Below are positions 1-6,552 of a DNA stretch of 10,836 nucleotides, piece after piece. The DNA comes from Candidatus Tariuqbacter arcticus. GTDB lineage: Bacteria; Electryoneota; Tariuqbacteria; Tariuqbacterales; Tariuqbacteraceae. Every line of letters begins with the position of its first letter. Within the stretch, counting starts at the first letter, position 1. Both the position numbers and the translations under genes were made by a program. Under the pieces are notes generated by a model. The model had not been told where the DNA came from, ran no database searches, and saw only the letters and a program-made list of their open reading frames with translations. The stretch covers positions 1 to 10,836 of the forward strand of contig JABMRZ010000275.1 in NCBI GenBank assembly GCA_013202315.1, in the 5' to 3' direction.

Positions 1-5
1 ATGTA

Positions 6-60
6 GTCATTACCGCAATCGAAGCGCGTCGAGAATCGATACCGGACAAGCCGGAATGAC
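6..60. repeat. Degenerate inverted intergenic repeat at the window edge
   Basis: The ends of this stretch are near-complementary: gtcattaccg at 6-15 and cggaatgac at 52-60, which differ by one inserted base. Inside the right end sits a small hairpin, ccgg (42-45), loop acaag, ccgg (51-54), flanked by partly pairing AT bases. The pattern resembles the widely scattered gtcattcc...ggaatgac type of intergenic repeat, but only one copy is visible, so membership of a genome-wide family is inferred. No gene is seen in bases 1-132 and no convincing promoter could be picked out upstream of flbD. Confidence 0.45.
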
Positions 61-132
61 ATTTAATGGGACCGACAATTTGATTTTGCTGAGCTAAATA
101 CATAACAGAAATATTTATTATTGGTCAAGCAG

Positions 133-336
133 ATGATTTCTCTGACGAAAATCAATGGTCAAGCGATAATGGTCAACTCCGATTTGATAGAATCGTTGAC
201 TCAAAGTCCTGACACCATCATCCACTTCACCAATGGCAAGCACTTAATGGTTCAGGAAACCCCTGAAGAGATCAAGGAGAAAGTAATCGAATTTCGTCGG
301 GAGATTATCAATTGGCCTGAAGGCGAAAGTGAATAA
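133..336 (+). CDS. flbD: FlbD family flagellar protein
   Basis: This small protein (67 aa from the ATG at 133) matches the FlbD family of short cytoplasmic proteins encoded at the head of motA/motB/fliL/fliM clusters in spirochaetes, Firmicutes and others. Visible family features are the N-terminal ISLTKINGQ segment, the central NSDLIESL, the SPDTIIHFTNGKHLMV block and a charged C-terminal helix. A TTG at 121 would add four residues, but the family normally begins at MI-LT, so 133 is preferred; no clear Shine-Dalgarno marks either. The gene ends 29 bases before motA. This family is distinct from the Caulobacter sigma54 activator also called FlbD. Its biochemical role is not established; position argues for a part in flagellar or motor function. 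Confidence 0.85.
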   Translation: MISLTKINGQAIMVNSDLIESLTQSPDTIIHFTNGKHLMVQETPEEIKEKVIEFRREIINWPEGESE

Positions 337-365
337 CAAGATGAATTAATCAGACTGAATTTCTT

Positions 366-1136
366 ATGGACATAGCGACTTTAGTTGGCATTGTTTTGGG
401 ATTGATGTTAATCATCATCTCAATATTTATCGGCGGAGATTTGGGTGGATTCCTTAATCTCCCTTCGATGATGATTGTATTTGGGGGGACATTTGCCGCC
501 ACTTTGGTAAATTTCCCGCTTTCGACTGTCACCGATGTATTCAGGATAGTGAAGAATGCTTTTCTTCACAAGACGGAATCGGCGACGGAGGTAATCGATT
601 CTTTAGTCGGGCTGGCGGAGAGGGCTCGGCGGGAAGGGATATTGGCGATTGAAAAGCAGATATATGAGATTGACGATCCGTTTATGCGGGAGGGTATTCA
701 GTTGGCGGTGGACGGTTCGGAGCCAGAGGTTATTCGCAGTATAATGGAAAATGAATTGACCAACCTTGAAGGTCGGCACAAGACCGGTCAGTCGGTGCTG
801 CATGCGATGGGGACATTTGCACCGGCGTTCGGGATGATAGGGACCCTGATCGGATTGATTAATATGCTGAGGGTATTGGAGGATCCTACCCAAATCGGGA
901 TTGGTATGGCAATAGCGTTGGTGACGACATTTTACGGGGCGCTGATGGCGAATTTGGTGTTTTTACCTTTGGAAGGGAAATTGAAGAATCGGACTCAGGA
1001 TGAGGTTCTGAAGCGTGAGATGGTGATAGAAGGGATTTTGTCCATTCAATCTGGGGACAACCCCAGGATTGTCAGGGGGAAACTGCTGACTTTTGTCGCA
1101 CCCAAAGACAGGAAGACGGAAGAACGGAGGTTATAA
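366..1136 (+). CDS. motA: Flagellar stator subunit MotA
   Basis: MotA is the four-transmembrane stator subunit that, with MotB, forms the ion channel driving flagellar rotation. The 256-aa length is typical. Hydrophobic segments lie at about residues 4-22, 34-50, 149-169 and 178-200. The cytoplasmic loop carries the charged stretch ERARREG (85-91) used for torque contacts with FliG, and the channel-side signature PAFGMIGTLIG is at 153-163, starting with the conserved proline. A second signature, ALVTTFYGALMAN, is at 184-196. The threonine pair there recalls PomA-type stators, but whether H+ or Na+ is the coupling ion cannot be settled from this. No strong Shine-Dalgarno precedes the ATG. The stop codon directly abuts the motB start, so the two are probably translationally coupled. 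Confidence 0.96.
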   Translation: MDIATLVGIVLGLMLIIISIFIGGDLGGFLNLPSMMIVFGGTFAATLVNFPLSTVTDVFRIVKNAFLHKTESATEVIDSLVGLAERARREGILAIEKQIYEIDDPFMREGIQLAVDGSEPEVIRSIMENELTNLEGRHKTGQSVLHAMGTFAPAFGMIGTLIGLINMLRVLEDPTQIGIGMAIALVTTFYGALMANLVFLPLEGKLKNRTQDEVLKREMVIEGILSIQSGDNPRIVRGKLLTFVAPKDRKTEERRL

Positions 1137-1892
1137 ATGAACAACGGCAGACGAAAGAAGAAGGAGGAAGAGCCGGAAAGGGGCACGCCGGGGTGGATGG
1201 TGACCTACGGTGATATGATGACTCTGCTCTTGACATTTTTCATACTCATCGTTTCATTTTCTTCCATTCAAAAGATTGACTTTGACAAGGCGATGGGTTC
1301 ATTAAGAGCGGCGTTGGGATTAATGCCTCACAAGGGAGGAATAAAGAGAACGATGCATTATATAAGCAAGTCAAAAGGTGAGGCCGGGATGGAGGAGATG
1401 CTTGAACAAGTAATAGAACTCAAGAAAGAGATTGCTAAAGTAGAATTGCAGAAGGAAATCAAGGTGACATTGACGGATAAAGGGGCGCATATTGTCATTT
1501 CCGACCCGTTGCTTTTCGATTTGGGAAGCGACAAGTTGAAAGGAGGAGTTATCCCAGCGCTGGATGTTGTGGCGAATTTAATTAAGAAGAGCTCGAATAC
1601 AGAGATCATCGTCGAAGGACATACGGACAATTGGCCGATTAATAATGAGCGTTTTCCCTCGAATTGGGAACTATCAGCCGCTCGCGCTTTGGCGGTGGTG
1701 AAATATTTCGCTTTCAGGCGGGGGATAGACCCGGCTCGGTTTGCGGGGACGGGGTATGGAGAATATCGCCCGATCAAGCCCAATGACACGCCGGAACATC
1801 GGGCGATGAATCGCCGTGTGGAGATATATGTGAACATAAAAAGTGATTACACAACGATGACTCCTGAAGGTATTCAGAGTGAGGCGCTGTGA
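1137..1892 (+). CDS. motB: Flagellar stator subunit MotB (OmpA-like peptidoglycan-binding)
   Basis: MotB anchors the stator to peptidoglycan and supplies the ion-binding aspartate. The 251-aa protein has a basic/acidic cytoplasmic tail (residues 1-15), then GTPGWMVTYGDMMTLLLTFF, in which D26 is the expected channel aspartate at the start of the single transmembrane helix. A linker with predicted helical, charged sequence follows (about 75-120). The OmpA-like domain covers roughly 125-238, with IIVEGHTDN, NWELSAARA and AMNRRVEIYV, the residues that bind diaminopimelate-containing peptidoglycan. A good Shine-Dalgarno, GGAGG at 1126-1130, lies inside the end of motA, six bases before the ATG. 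No truncation or missing key residue is seen. Confidence 0.96.
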   Translation: MNNGRRKKKEEEPERGTPGWMVTYGDMMTLLLTFFILIVSFSSIQKIDFDKAMGSLRAALGLMPHKGGIKRTMHYISKSKGEAGMEEMLEQVIELKKEIAKVELQKEIKVTLTDKGAHIVISDPLLFDLGSDKLKGGVIPALDVVANLIKKSSNTEIIVEGHTDNWPINNERFPSNWELSAARALAVVKYFAFRRGIDPARFAGTGYGEYRPIKPNDTPEHRAMNRRVEIYVNIKSDYTTMTPEGIQSEAL

Positions 1893-1917
1893 TGATTTAT
1901 ATTCAGTTGTCTGAAGC

Positions 1918-2036
1918 CGGCAGGCGGTTGCCGAAAATCAAATTATTGGTAGGATGGCTCTGATTTTAATCAATATTAAATAGTTAATAATCCAATTTAA
2001 ATAGAGTATTTAATTCAATAATATTAGTGATTTATC
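1918..2036. promoter_or_regulatory. AT-rich leader with dyads upstream of fliL
   Basis: The 144-base gap between motB and fliL is the first break in the operon. It starts with a GC-rich dyad, cggca (1918-1922) and tgccg (1929-1933), with no T-tract after it, so it is not a convincing terminator. From about 1963 the sequence is strongly AT-rich and contains a perfect 7-bp dyad, ttaaata (1997-2003), gag, tatttaa (2007-2013). A secondary promoter or regulator site for fliL onward is plausible, but no clear -35/-10 pair, sigma28 or sigma54 element was found. The dyads may be chance in such AT-rich DNA. Confidence 0.3.
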
Positions 2037-2597
2037 ATGGCTATAGATGTTGTAGCGGGTGCGCCTGAGGATTCAACTATAATGGATGAAGCGGGCGCTA
2101 AGAAGTCCCCATTCAAGAAGGTAATTATCATCGTTCCGGTTGTATTGTTACTGTTGGCGGTGGAGATTACGGGGGCTTATTATACGATAAGCTGGTTTTT
2201 CTTCTCTAATATGCCGAGTCAGGAGGAATCTGCGGTGGTTTCTGATACGAGCCAAGCGATAGTCTCTGTGAATCAGGAAAAATTAGAGAAGGGTCAAGGT
2301 GAACTGTTTGAATTTGCGGACATAATAGTGAATCCGGCGGGAACCGCTGGCAGGCGGTATTTGGTAGTTTCGATGACCTTTGAGACTTCAAACAAGAAGG
2401 TTTTAGTTGAACTGGCGGAGAAGGGACCGATTTTACGCGATGCCTTGATAACTTTCTTAGCCTCGAAAACTTTCGACTATGTGGCTGATGTAGCCAATTT
2501 AGAGAATCTTCGCTCTGAAATGTTGAATATCCTCAATCAGTATTTACAGAAGGGTAGGGTTGTGCGCATATATTTCACGGGTTATATTTTACAATAG
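2037..2597 (+). CDS. fliL: Flagellar basal body-associated protein FliL
   Basis: FliL is a single-pass inner-membrane protein that associates with the stators at the basal body and modulates torque or stator stability. The 186-aa protein has a short cytoplasmic N-terminus (1-26), one strong transmembrane segment at about 28-57, and a periplasmic domain. The domain shows the family hallmarks: a first beta strand around FEFADIIVNPAG, a RYLVVSMTFE strand, a helix-rich ILRDALITFLASKTFDYV block and the end GRVVRIYFTGYILQ, which matches the usual V-VYFT-F-VQ ending. No Shine-Dalgarno is obvious ahead of the ATG at 2037. Placement between motB and fliM is the classic order for this gene. Confidence 0.9.
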   Translation: MAIDVVAGAPEDSTIMDEAGAKKSPFKKVIIIVPVVLLLLAVEITGAYYTISWFFFSNMPSQEESAVVSDTSQAIVSVNQEKLEKGQGELFEFADIIVNPAGTAGRRYLVVSMTFETSNKKVLVELAEKGPILRDALITFLASKTFDYVADVANLENLRSEMLNILNQYLQKGRVVRIYFTGYILQ

Positions 2598-2650
2598 GGA
2601 CTGTTGTAGTGATTTTGAAGTTATTTTAATCGGCGAGTTTGAATTTTCAG

Positions 2651-2669
2651 GAATAATCGGTTATTATTC
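2651..2669. other. Perfect 7-bp dyad in the fliL-fliM gap
   Basis: In the 106-base gap between fliL and fliM, gaataat (2651-2657) and attattc (2663-2669) pair perfectly around a five-base loop. There is no T-tract on the + strand after it, so it is not a simple terminator. It might be an RNA processing or protein-binding site, or chance given the AT-rich context. Confidence 0.25.
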
Positions 2670-2693
2670 AGAATAAATACTTTAAAACATCAT

Positions 2694-2706
2694 AGGTGAG
2701 AAATTG
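2694..2706 (+). promoter_or_regulatory. Shine-Dalgarno and TTG start of fliM
   Basis: AGGTGAG at 2694-2700 sits just before the TTG at 2704-2706. No in-frame ATG precedes the conserved N-terminal FliM peptide, so the Shine-Dalgarno and the protein family together fix this TTG as the start. Confidence 0.75.
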
Positions 2707-3699
2707 AGCAAGATATTATCCCAGGATGAAATAGATGCGCTTCTCGATAATGTATCGAAAACCCAGTCGTTCGAGCAGATTGAGAAGGCGCGCGAGCGTT
2801 CGGTGCATCTATATGATTTCAAGCATCCGGATCGAGTTTCAAAAGATCAGCTTCGGACCTTGCGAACAATACATGACGGTTTTGCCAGAACATTCAGCAC
2901 CCATCTTTCCACAATATTGCGCACGATGGTGGATATAAATCTGCTATCGATAGATCAGGTGGCGTATTCCGAGTATATGATGGCGTTGTCGGAGCCGTCG
3001 TGTATTTACATTATGAATTCGAAGACTTTAGATGGGCGGGCGATTTTAGAGGTGAATCCTCAGTTGTCGTTATTGATAGTGGACAGGTTATTGGGGGGTA
3101 CAGGCAGGTCGCTGACCAGCGAATTACGGGAAATCACTCTAATCGAACAGAATATAATACGAAAGATAATAGACCGTGCGATGGAGATACTCAATGAAGT
3201 GTGGCATAATATAGTGCCGGTTGATTTTGAATACGATAGTTATGAAGCGAATCCGCAATTTGTTCAGATAGCGCCTGCCAGCGAGGTGGCGGTCATCATA
3301 TTTTTCGAGATCTTAGTTCGCGACCTCACTTATCCATTGAATATTTGTTTCCCATATTTTGTTTTGGAACCGATTATGCAGAAACTGACGGTTCAAAGCT
3401 GGCTGGCTCAGATTCAACGGAAGGCGCCGGAGGACGCATCAGTAGTAATAAAAGATAAATTAACTTATACCAAAGTTCCCCTTATAGTTAGATTGGGGCA
3501 GAAGAAAATCACCTTGCGGGAGTTGATTCATATGAGGGATGGTGATGTCATCGTTTTGGATACGAAAATGAAGGATGATTTGAGTATTACAGTGAAGGAA
3601 CGAATCAAATTTGTGGGCAGGGCGGGGAATCTTGGGAAAAAGAAAGCGGTTAAGATTATTCAGTCTATTACAACAGAGGAGGAAAAGCTTTATGAATGA
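2704..3699 (+). CDS. fliM: Flagellar motor switch protein FliM
   Basis: FliM is the middle component of the C-ring switch; CheY-P binds its N-terminus to change rotation direction. The 331-aa protein begins with the CheY-binding signature LSQDEIDALL (residues 5-14), which supports the TTG start. The CheC-like middle domain follows, with FKHPDRVSKDQLRTL, the LLGGTG element (the GGxG loop that contacts FliG), the ExNPQFVQI-type segment and an ICFPYFVLEPI stretch near its end. The C-terminal SpoA domain (about 250-325) resembles FliN. The last eight bases overlap the start of fliN, consistent with coupled synthesis of the two ring subunits. Confidence 0.96.
   Translation: MSKILSQDEIDALLDNVSKTQSFEQIEKARERSVHLYDFKHPDRVSKDQLRTLRTIHDGFARTFSTHLSTILRTMVDINLLSIDQVAYSEYMMALSEPSCIYIMNSKTLDGRAILEVNPQLSLLIVDRLLGGTGRSLTSELREITLIEQNIIRKIIDRAMEILNEVWHNIVPVDFEYDSYEANPQFVQIAPASEVAVIIFFEILVRDLTYPLNICFPYFVLEPIMQKLTVQSWLAQIQRKAPEDASVVIKDKLTYTKVPLIVRLGQKKITLRELIHMRDGDVIVLDTKMKDDLSITVKERIKFVGRAGNLGKKKAVKIIQSITTEEEKLYE
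3677..3694 (+). promoter_or_regulatory. Shine-Dalgarno of fliN inside the end of fliM
   Basis: AGGAGG at 3677-3682 is a full consensus ribosome-binding site nine bases before the ATG at 3692. It decides against longer in-frame starts upstream, which would extend fliN far into fliM without a binding site. Confidence 0.8.
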
Positions 3700-4636
3700 T
3701 TTCATCACTCCGGAACAAGAGCTCGAATTTATGAAAGCTGAGGAGCTGTTTAAAGAGGGCATGGAGACGGTTTTTCAGACCAGTATTAATCCGGAAATAG
3801 CGCTGGAAATGGGGAATCTTGTTCCATTCGACTCTAAGATTATTTCGGAGTCGTTTTCGGAGGGATTAGTGTTGATTCAGGTTCCTCATAAGGAACAGGG
3901 ATTCGGTAGCGAGTCGATTTTATTTTCCGCCGGGACTGTGGCTAAGATATCCGATTTGATGGTTATGGGCGACGGGGAAGCTGAATTCAATCCCGATGAG
4001 CATTTGGATGCGATTCAGGAGATAGTGGATCAAGTGTTTGGGGCTTTTAGCAACACACCGGCTGATTTCATTCAAGGTGATCGCAGCTATAGTTTGGCAA
4101 AAGCTGTGCATGGGGATGCTTCGCTGCTTCAAATGGCGGATGAATCTTGGGGGATGGTGGAATTTGTGATGAATTTGGGTGAGGAGCACCGTTATTTTCA
4201 TATTTTAAGTCCAGAAGCGCTCATGAATTTTTTTCCGAAGACGCCGGAGGACGAGCGAGCGCCAATCAGTGGAGCAAGAGGTATGTCGGTTGAATCGCAG
4301 AGAGGTGAAGGCACGGCACCCAGAGCCGCTCAATTTCAGTCATTTGGTCCGGAGTCATCAGCGGGCGTCCAAAGCGCAAGCGAAATTGAGATGTTACTGG
4401 ATCTAAGTCTATCCATTGTAATTGAATTAGGCCGGACAACGATGTTCATCAAGGATATATTGAGATTGGCGCCGGGGTCAATCATAGAATTGGATAAGCT
4501 GTCGGGGGATCCGGTCGATATTTATGTGAACGATAAGAAGTTTGCAGAAGGGGAAGTGGTGGTGATTGACGAGAATTTTGGGGTCCGCATCACCGAACTT
4601 ATGAAGCCGGAGGACCGGTTGAGGAATTTGACATGA
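3692..4636 (+). CDS. fliN: FliN/FliY-type flagellar motor switch protein with CheC-like N-terminal domain
   Basis: The 314-aa product is far longer than enterobacterial FliN (about 140 aa). Its last 80 residues (about 232-312) are a clear SpoA/FliN domain with SIVIELGRTTMFIKDIL, APGSIIELDKLSG, VDIYVNDKKFAEGEVVVID and FGVRITEL. This part builds the base of the C-ring with FliM and docks the export ATPase complex. Residues about 1-195 look like a CheC/FliY-type domain with the helix HLDAIQEIVDQVFGAF at 104-119. A poorly conserved linker rich in S, G and E (about 205-230) joins them. FliY proteins can dephosphorylate CheY-P through an E-x-x-N motif; here the corresponding residues appear to be E110 and D113, so activity is doubtful. 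The start overlaps fliM by eight bases and the stop overlaps fliO. Confidence 0.93.
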   Translation: MNDFITPEQELEFMKAEELFKEGMETVFQTSINPEIALEMGNLVPFDSKIISESFSEGLVLIQVPHKEQGFGSESILFSAGTVAKISDLMVMGDGEAEFNPDEHLDAIQEIVDQVFGAFSNTPADFIQGDRSYSLAKAVHGDASLLQMADESWGMVEFVMNLGEEHRYFHILSPEALMNFFPKTPEDERAPISGARGMSVESQRGEGTAPRAAQFQSFGPESSAGVQSASEIEMLLDLSLSIVIELGRTTMFIKDILRLAPGSIIELDKLSGDPVDIYVNDKKFAEGEVVVIDENFGVRITELMKPEDRLRNLT

Positions 4637-5094
4637 GGATTTTATCGGTTTTCATCTTGAATATGGGGATAGTTTCTTTGGGGATGGCGGCTGCGGCTGC
4701 TGATTCAGCGGGGATATCGGGAGTCTATTCGCCGACGATTTCTCCCTTGGTGTATGTCAAGATATTGTTCCTCTTGGGTTTGGTAATAGCTTTAATTTTG
4801 GGCGCTGTTTGGGTTATTAAGCGAATATCGCCGCAGTTCAACCGCAGAGCTCAGGGAGGAGCTATTAGAATTATATCCTCCAACTGGTTGGGGCCGAAGA
4901 AGGCGTTATTCTTAGTTGAGGTGCTGGACAGAGTAATCTTAGTGGGTATGACGGATAATAATATCAGCGCTATCGCCGAATTCACCGATGGGGAGGAAGT
5001 GACGATATTGAAAGGTGGAAAGGAGGATAGGGGAAGCGGTCCGAGTTTTTCTTCGGTGTTTAGATCGTTTTTAAGAGGAGGGACGAAGGGTTGA
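4633..5094 (+). CDS. fliO: Flagellar export apparatus protein FliO
   Basis: FliO is a small membrane protein that helps assemble the FliP ring of the flagellar type III export gate. The 153-aa protein has an N-terminal signal-like hydrophobic segment (about 1-23, rich in alanine at 19-23), a second hydrophobic helix at about 41-62, then basic residues (KR, RR) and a cytoplasmic domain. That domain carries the family segment LGPKKALFLVEVLDRVILVG and a following IAEF strand. The ATG overlaps the fliN stop as ATGA, and GAGGA at 4621-4625 lies seven bases upstream. FliO is the least conserved export protein, but sequence pattern and position immediately before fliP agree. Confidence 0.88.
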   Translation: MRILSVFILNMGIVSLGMAAAAADSAGISGVYSPTISPLVYVKILFLLGLVIALILGAVWVIKRISPQFNRRAQGGAIRIISSNWLGPKKALFLVEVLDRVILVGMTDNNISAIAEFTDGEEVTILKGGKEDRGSGPSFSSVFRSFLRGGTKG

Positions 5095-5156
5095 AGTATA
5101 AATATTGGGTTCAATATTATCGTATGGGTGATACTTTAGGCGATTATTGCGCCGAC

Positions 5157-5187
5157 ATCGACAAAAAATTGTCGATATTTCTTTGTT
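5157..5187 (+). terminator. Terminator-like hairpin between fliO and fliP
   Basis: atcgacaa (5157-5164), a loop of four A, and ttgtcgat (5169-5176) form a perfect 8-bp stem followed by a T-rich stretch (atttctttgtt, 5177-5187). Stem and tail are like a weak Rho-independent terminator or attenuator on the + strand. The stem has only three GC pairs, so partial read-through is likely; it might set the fliO:fliP ratio or mark an operon boundary. Confidence 0.4.
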
Positions 5188-5210
5188 CTAATATCAGATA
5201 ATTATACTTA

Positions 5211-5275
5211 TCATTTGTCACTCGTCACTCGTCATTTGTATCTTAAACCAGTGACCAAAGACCAATGACTAATTA
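5211..5275. repeat. Mirrored heptanucleotide tandem repeats forming an inverted repeat
   Basis: On the left are four 7-base units, tcatttg, tcactcg, tcactcg and tcatttg (5211-5238). On the right are four units, ccagtga, ccaaaga, ccaatga and ctaatta (5248-5275). The two blocks are roughly reverse complements: 5211-5232 pairs with 5247-5268 at 17 of 22 positions around a 14-base centre. The gap of about 200 bases before fliP therefore ends in a large imperfect hairpin-forming element. Heptamer repeats of this style are known as STRR sequences in cyanobacteria; kinship with those is not claimed. Confidence 0.6.
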
Positions 5276-5297
5276 CAAATTTAACCTTGTTAATAGT

Positions 5298-6059
5298 ATG
5301 AAAACAACATTAAAGCGGGCGGTTGTGTTTTTAGGGATATTAATGGTGGTTGTGTCGATTGCCAGCCCGGTGTGCGCCCAGGTGTTAGTTCCTCGCGTAA
5401 CGGTGGGAGTGGAAAAGGCTGATAGTCCGGAGGAAGTGGCTGTCACCATTCAGATTTTGATTTTCTTAACGGTTTTGACCTTAGCGCCGGCGATTTTAAT
5501 CATGATGACATCGTTCACGCGGTTGATAGTTGTGTTCAATTTTATGAAGCAGGCGATGGGGACCGCTCAGGTTCCACCAAGTCAATTATTGATTGGTCTC
5601 TCGTTGTTTCTCACCGCTTTTATTATGAGCCCGGTGATTAGTGAGGTGAACAAGACCGCTCTTCAGCCTTATTTAAACCAGGAAATTTCTCAACAGGAGG
5701 CGTTGGAGAAGGCTCAGATTCCGGTGAAGGCATTCATGCTTCGACAGACCAGGGAGAAGGATTTGGCTTTGTTCATTTCGCTGTCGAAGATAGAGCGCCC
5801 TCAGCGGGCGGAGGATATTCCGCTGCAGGTGTTAGTTCCGGCATTTGTGATTAATGAGTTGAGGGTGGCGTTTCAAATCGGTTTTATCCTTTATTTACCG
5901 TTTCTAATCATAGATATGGTAGTGGCTTCGGTTTTACTGGCGATGGGGATGATGATGCTTCCTCCGGTGATGATATCACTGCCTTTCAAGATTATTTTGT
6001 TTGTTCTGGCGGATGGATGGAATTTACTGGTGGGTTCGATGGTGGCGAGTTTCCGTTGA
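5298..6059 (+). CDS. fliP: Flagellar type III export gate protein FliP
   Basis: FliP forms the core of the export gate at the centre of the flagellar basal body. From the ATG at 5298 the protein is 253 aa, with a cleavable signal peptide (about 1-27, SPVCA before Q28), as is usual for FliP. All main signatures are present: LTLAPAILIMMTSFTRL, MGTAQVPPSQLLIGL, FMLRQTREKDLALF, PAFVINELRVAFQIGF and the closing GMMMLPPVMISLPFKIILF. An upstream in-frame ATG at 5265 would add 11 polar residues ahead of the signal peptide, but it lies inside the heptamer repeat. Neither start has a clear Shine-Dalgarno; 5298 is preferred because MKTTLKR is a proper signal-peptide n-region. Confidence 0.94.
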   Translation: MKTTLKRAVVFLGILMVVVSIASPVCAQVLVPRVTVGVEKADSPEEVAVTIQILIFLTVLTLAPAILIMMTSFTRLIVVFNFMKQAMGTAQVPPSQLLIGLSLFLTAFIMSPVISEVNKTALQPYLNQEISQQEALEKAQIPVKAFMLRQTREKDLALFISLSKIERPQRAEDIPLQVLVPAFVINELRVAFQIGFILYLPFLIIDMVVASVLLAMGMMMLPPVMISLPFKIILFVLADGWNLLVGSMVASFR

Positions 6060-6113
6060 GGGGGATTTAGTTGTTGGTAGTTGGATTGTAAGCGGGCTAT
6101 TATAGAATTCACA

Positions 6114-6145
6114 CAGATTATATTTTATGCAGCGTTGTTAATCTG
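6114..6145. other. Dyad in the fliP-fliQ gap
   Basis: cagatta (6114-6120) and taatctg (6139-6145) are perfect complements separated by 18 bases. It lies in the 122-base gap ahead of the fliQ ribosome-binding site. There is no T-tract, so a terminator is unlikely; a leader-RNA structure or chance are both possible. Confidence 0.25.
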
Positions 6146-6167
6146 AAATATGAAGTGTCGACTATTC

Positions 6168-6184
6168 AAAGGAGAAGGCTTTTG
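6168..6184 (+). promoter_or_regulatory. Shine-Dalgarno and TTG start of fliQ
   Basis: AAAGGAG at 6168-6174 lies seven bases before TTG at 6182-6184. A GTG at 6155 in the same frame would add nine residues (STIQRRRLL region), but it would place this strong site inside the gene and has no site of its own, so TTG is chosen. Confidence 0.7.
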
Positions 6185-6460
6185 GACCAGGGATTTGCAA
6201 TAAACATAATAAACCGGGCGGTATTTGTGGCCTTGATGATTTCCACCCCGATGCTTATGGCGGGTTTGGTGATAGGTTTGATAATCAGTATATTTCAGGC
6301 GGTTACGCAGATTAATGAGATGACTTTGACTTTCATTCCCAAGATTTTGGTGACGGTGATAATGCTGATAATTTTTCTGCCCTGGATGACGACGACTTTA
6401 TTGGATTTCACAGTGTATCTTTTCAGCCTTTTTCCTGAGATAGGGAGGCTGTTGTATTGA
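6182..6460 (+). CDS. fliQ: Flagellar type III export gate protein FliQ
   Basis: FliQ is a two-helix hairpin protein that packs around the FliP/FliR core of the flagellar export gate. From the TTG at 6182 it is 92 aa, close to the usual 89. The first hydrophobic helix runs through about 14-38, with the family segment LVIGLIISIFQAVTQINEMTLTFIPKI from about 29, and the second covers roughly 56-78 with the LPWMTTTLLDFT ending. The gene follows fliP as expected, but fliR, normally next, is not present in the window: after a 92-base gap with no open gene comes a histidine kinase. Confidence 0.93.
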   Translation: MDQGFAINIINRAVFVALMISTPMLMAGLVIGLIISIFQAVTQINEMTLTFIPKILVTVIMLIIFLPWMTTTLLDFTVYLFSLFPEIGRLLY

Positions 6461-6552
6461 GGGATGTTGAATGCAGAATCTCAATATAGGAATTTGTGGA
6501 GGCGGTATTATTGAAATTACTATAATTCTCACAAACACCGGTTGATCTTGTT

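Noticed and set aside
121..132. TTG start four codons upstream of flbD
   Set aside because: Family members start at the ISLT segment and the TTG has no ribosome site; the ATG at 133 fits better.
1358..1837. Long open frame on the minus strand inside motB (159 codons)
   Set aside because: It is fully opposite a strongly conserved MotB domain, its product is low in recognisable pattern, and it has no ribosome site; it is a shadow of the coding strand.
3611..3691. 27-codon upstream extension of fliN
   Set aside because: It overlaps the conserved end of FliM in another frame, gives an arginine-rich peptide unlike FliN, and bypasses the strong AGGAGG at 3677-3682.
5118..5160. Sigma28 (FliA) promoter based on gccgacat at 5152-5159
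   Set aside because: There is no TAAA-like -35 element at the right spacing, and the -10 match is partial.
5211..5275. CRISPR array
   Set aside because: Units are 7 bases, contiguous and degenerate, with no spacers; there are no cas genes.
6155..6181. GTG start giving nine extra residues on FliQ
   Set aside because: It has no ribosome site and would bury the strong AAAGGAG at 6168-6174; FliQ of 92 aa from TTG fits the family better.
6493..6535. Promoter with tataat at 6521-6526 before the kinase gene, and a tttgtg/cacaaa dyad
   Set aside because: No -35 hexamer occurs at 15-19 bases upstream, and the dyad arms are six bases with a 31-base loop; both are expected by chance in AT-rich DNA.
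6461..6552. Remnant of fliR in the gap after fliQ
   Set aside because: The gap is 92 bases and translates to nothing resembling FliR, which is a protein of about 260 residues with many membrane helices.
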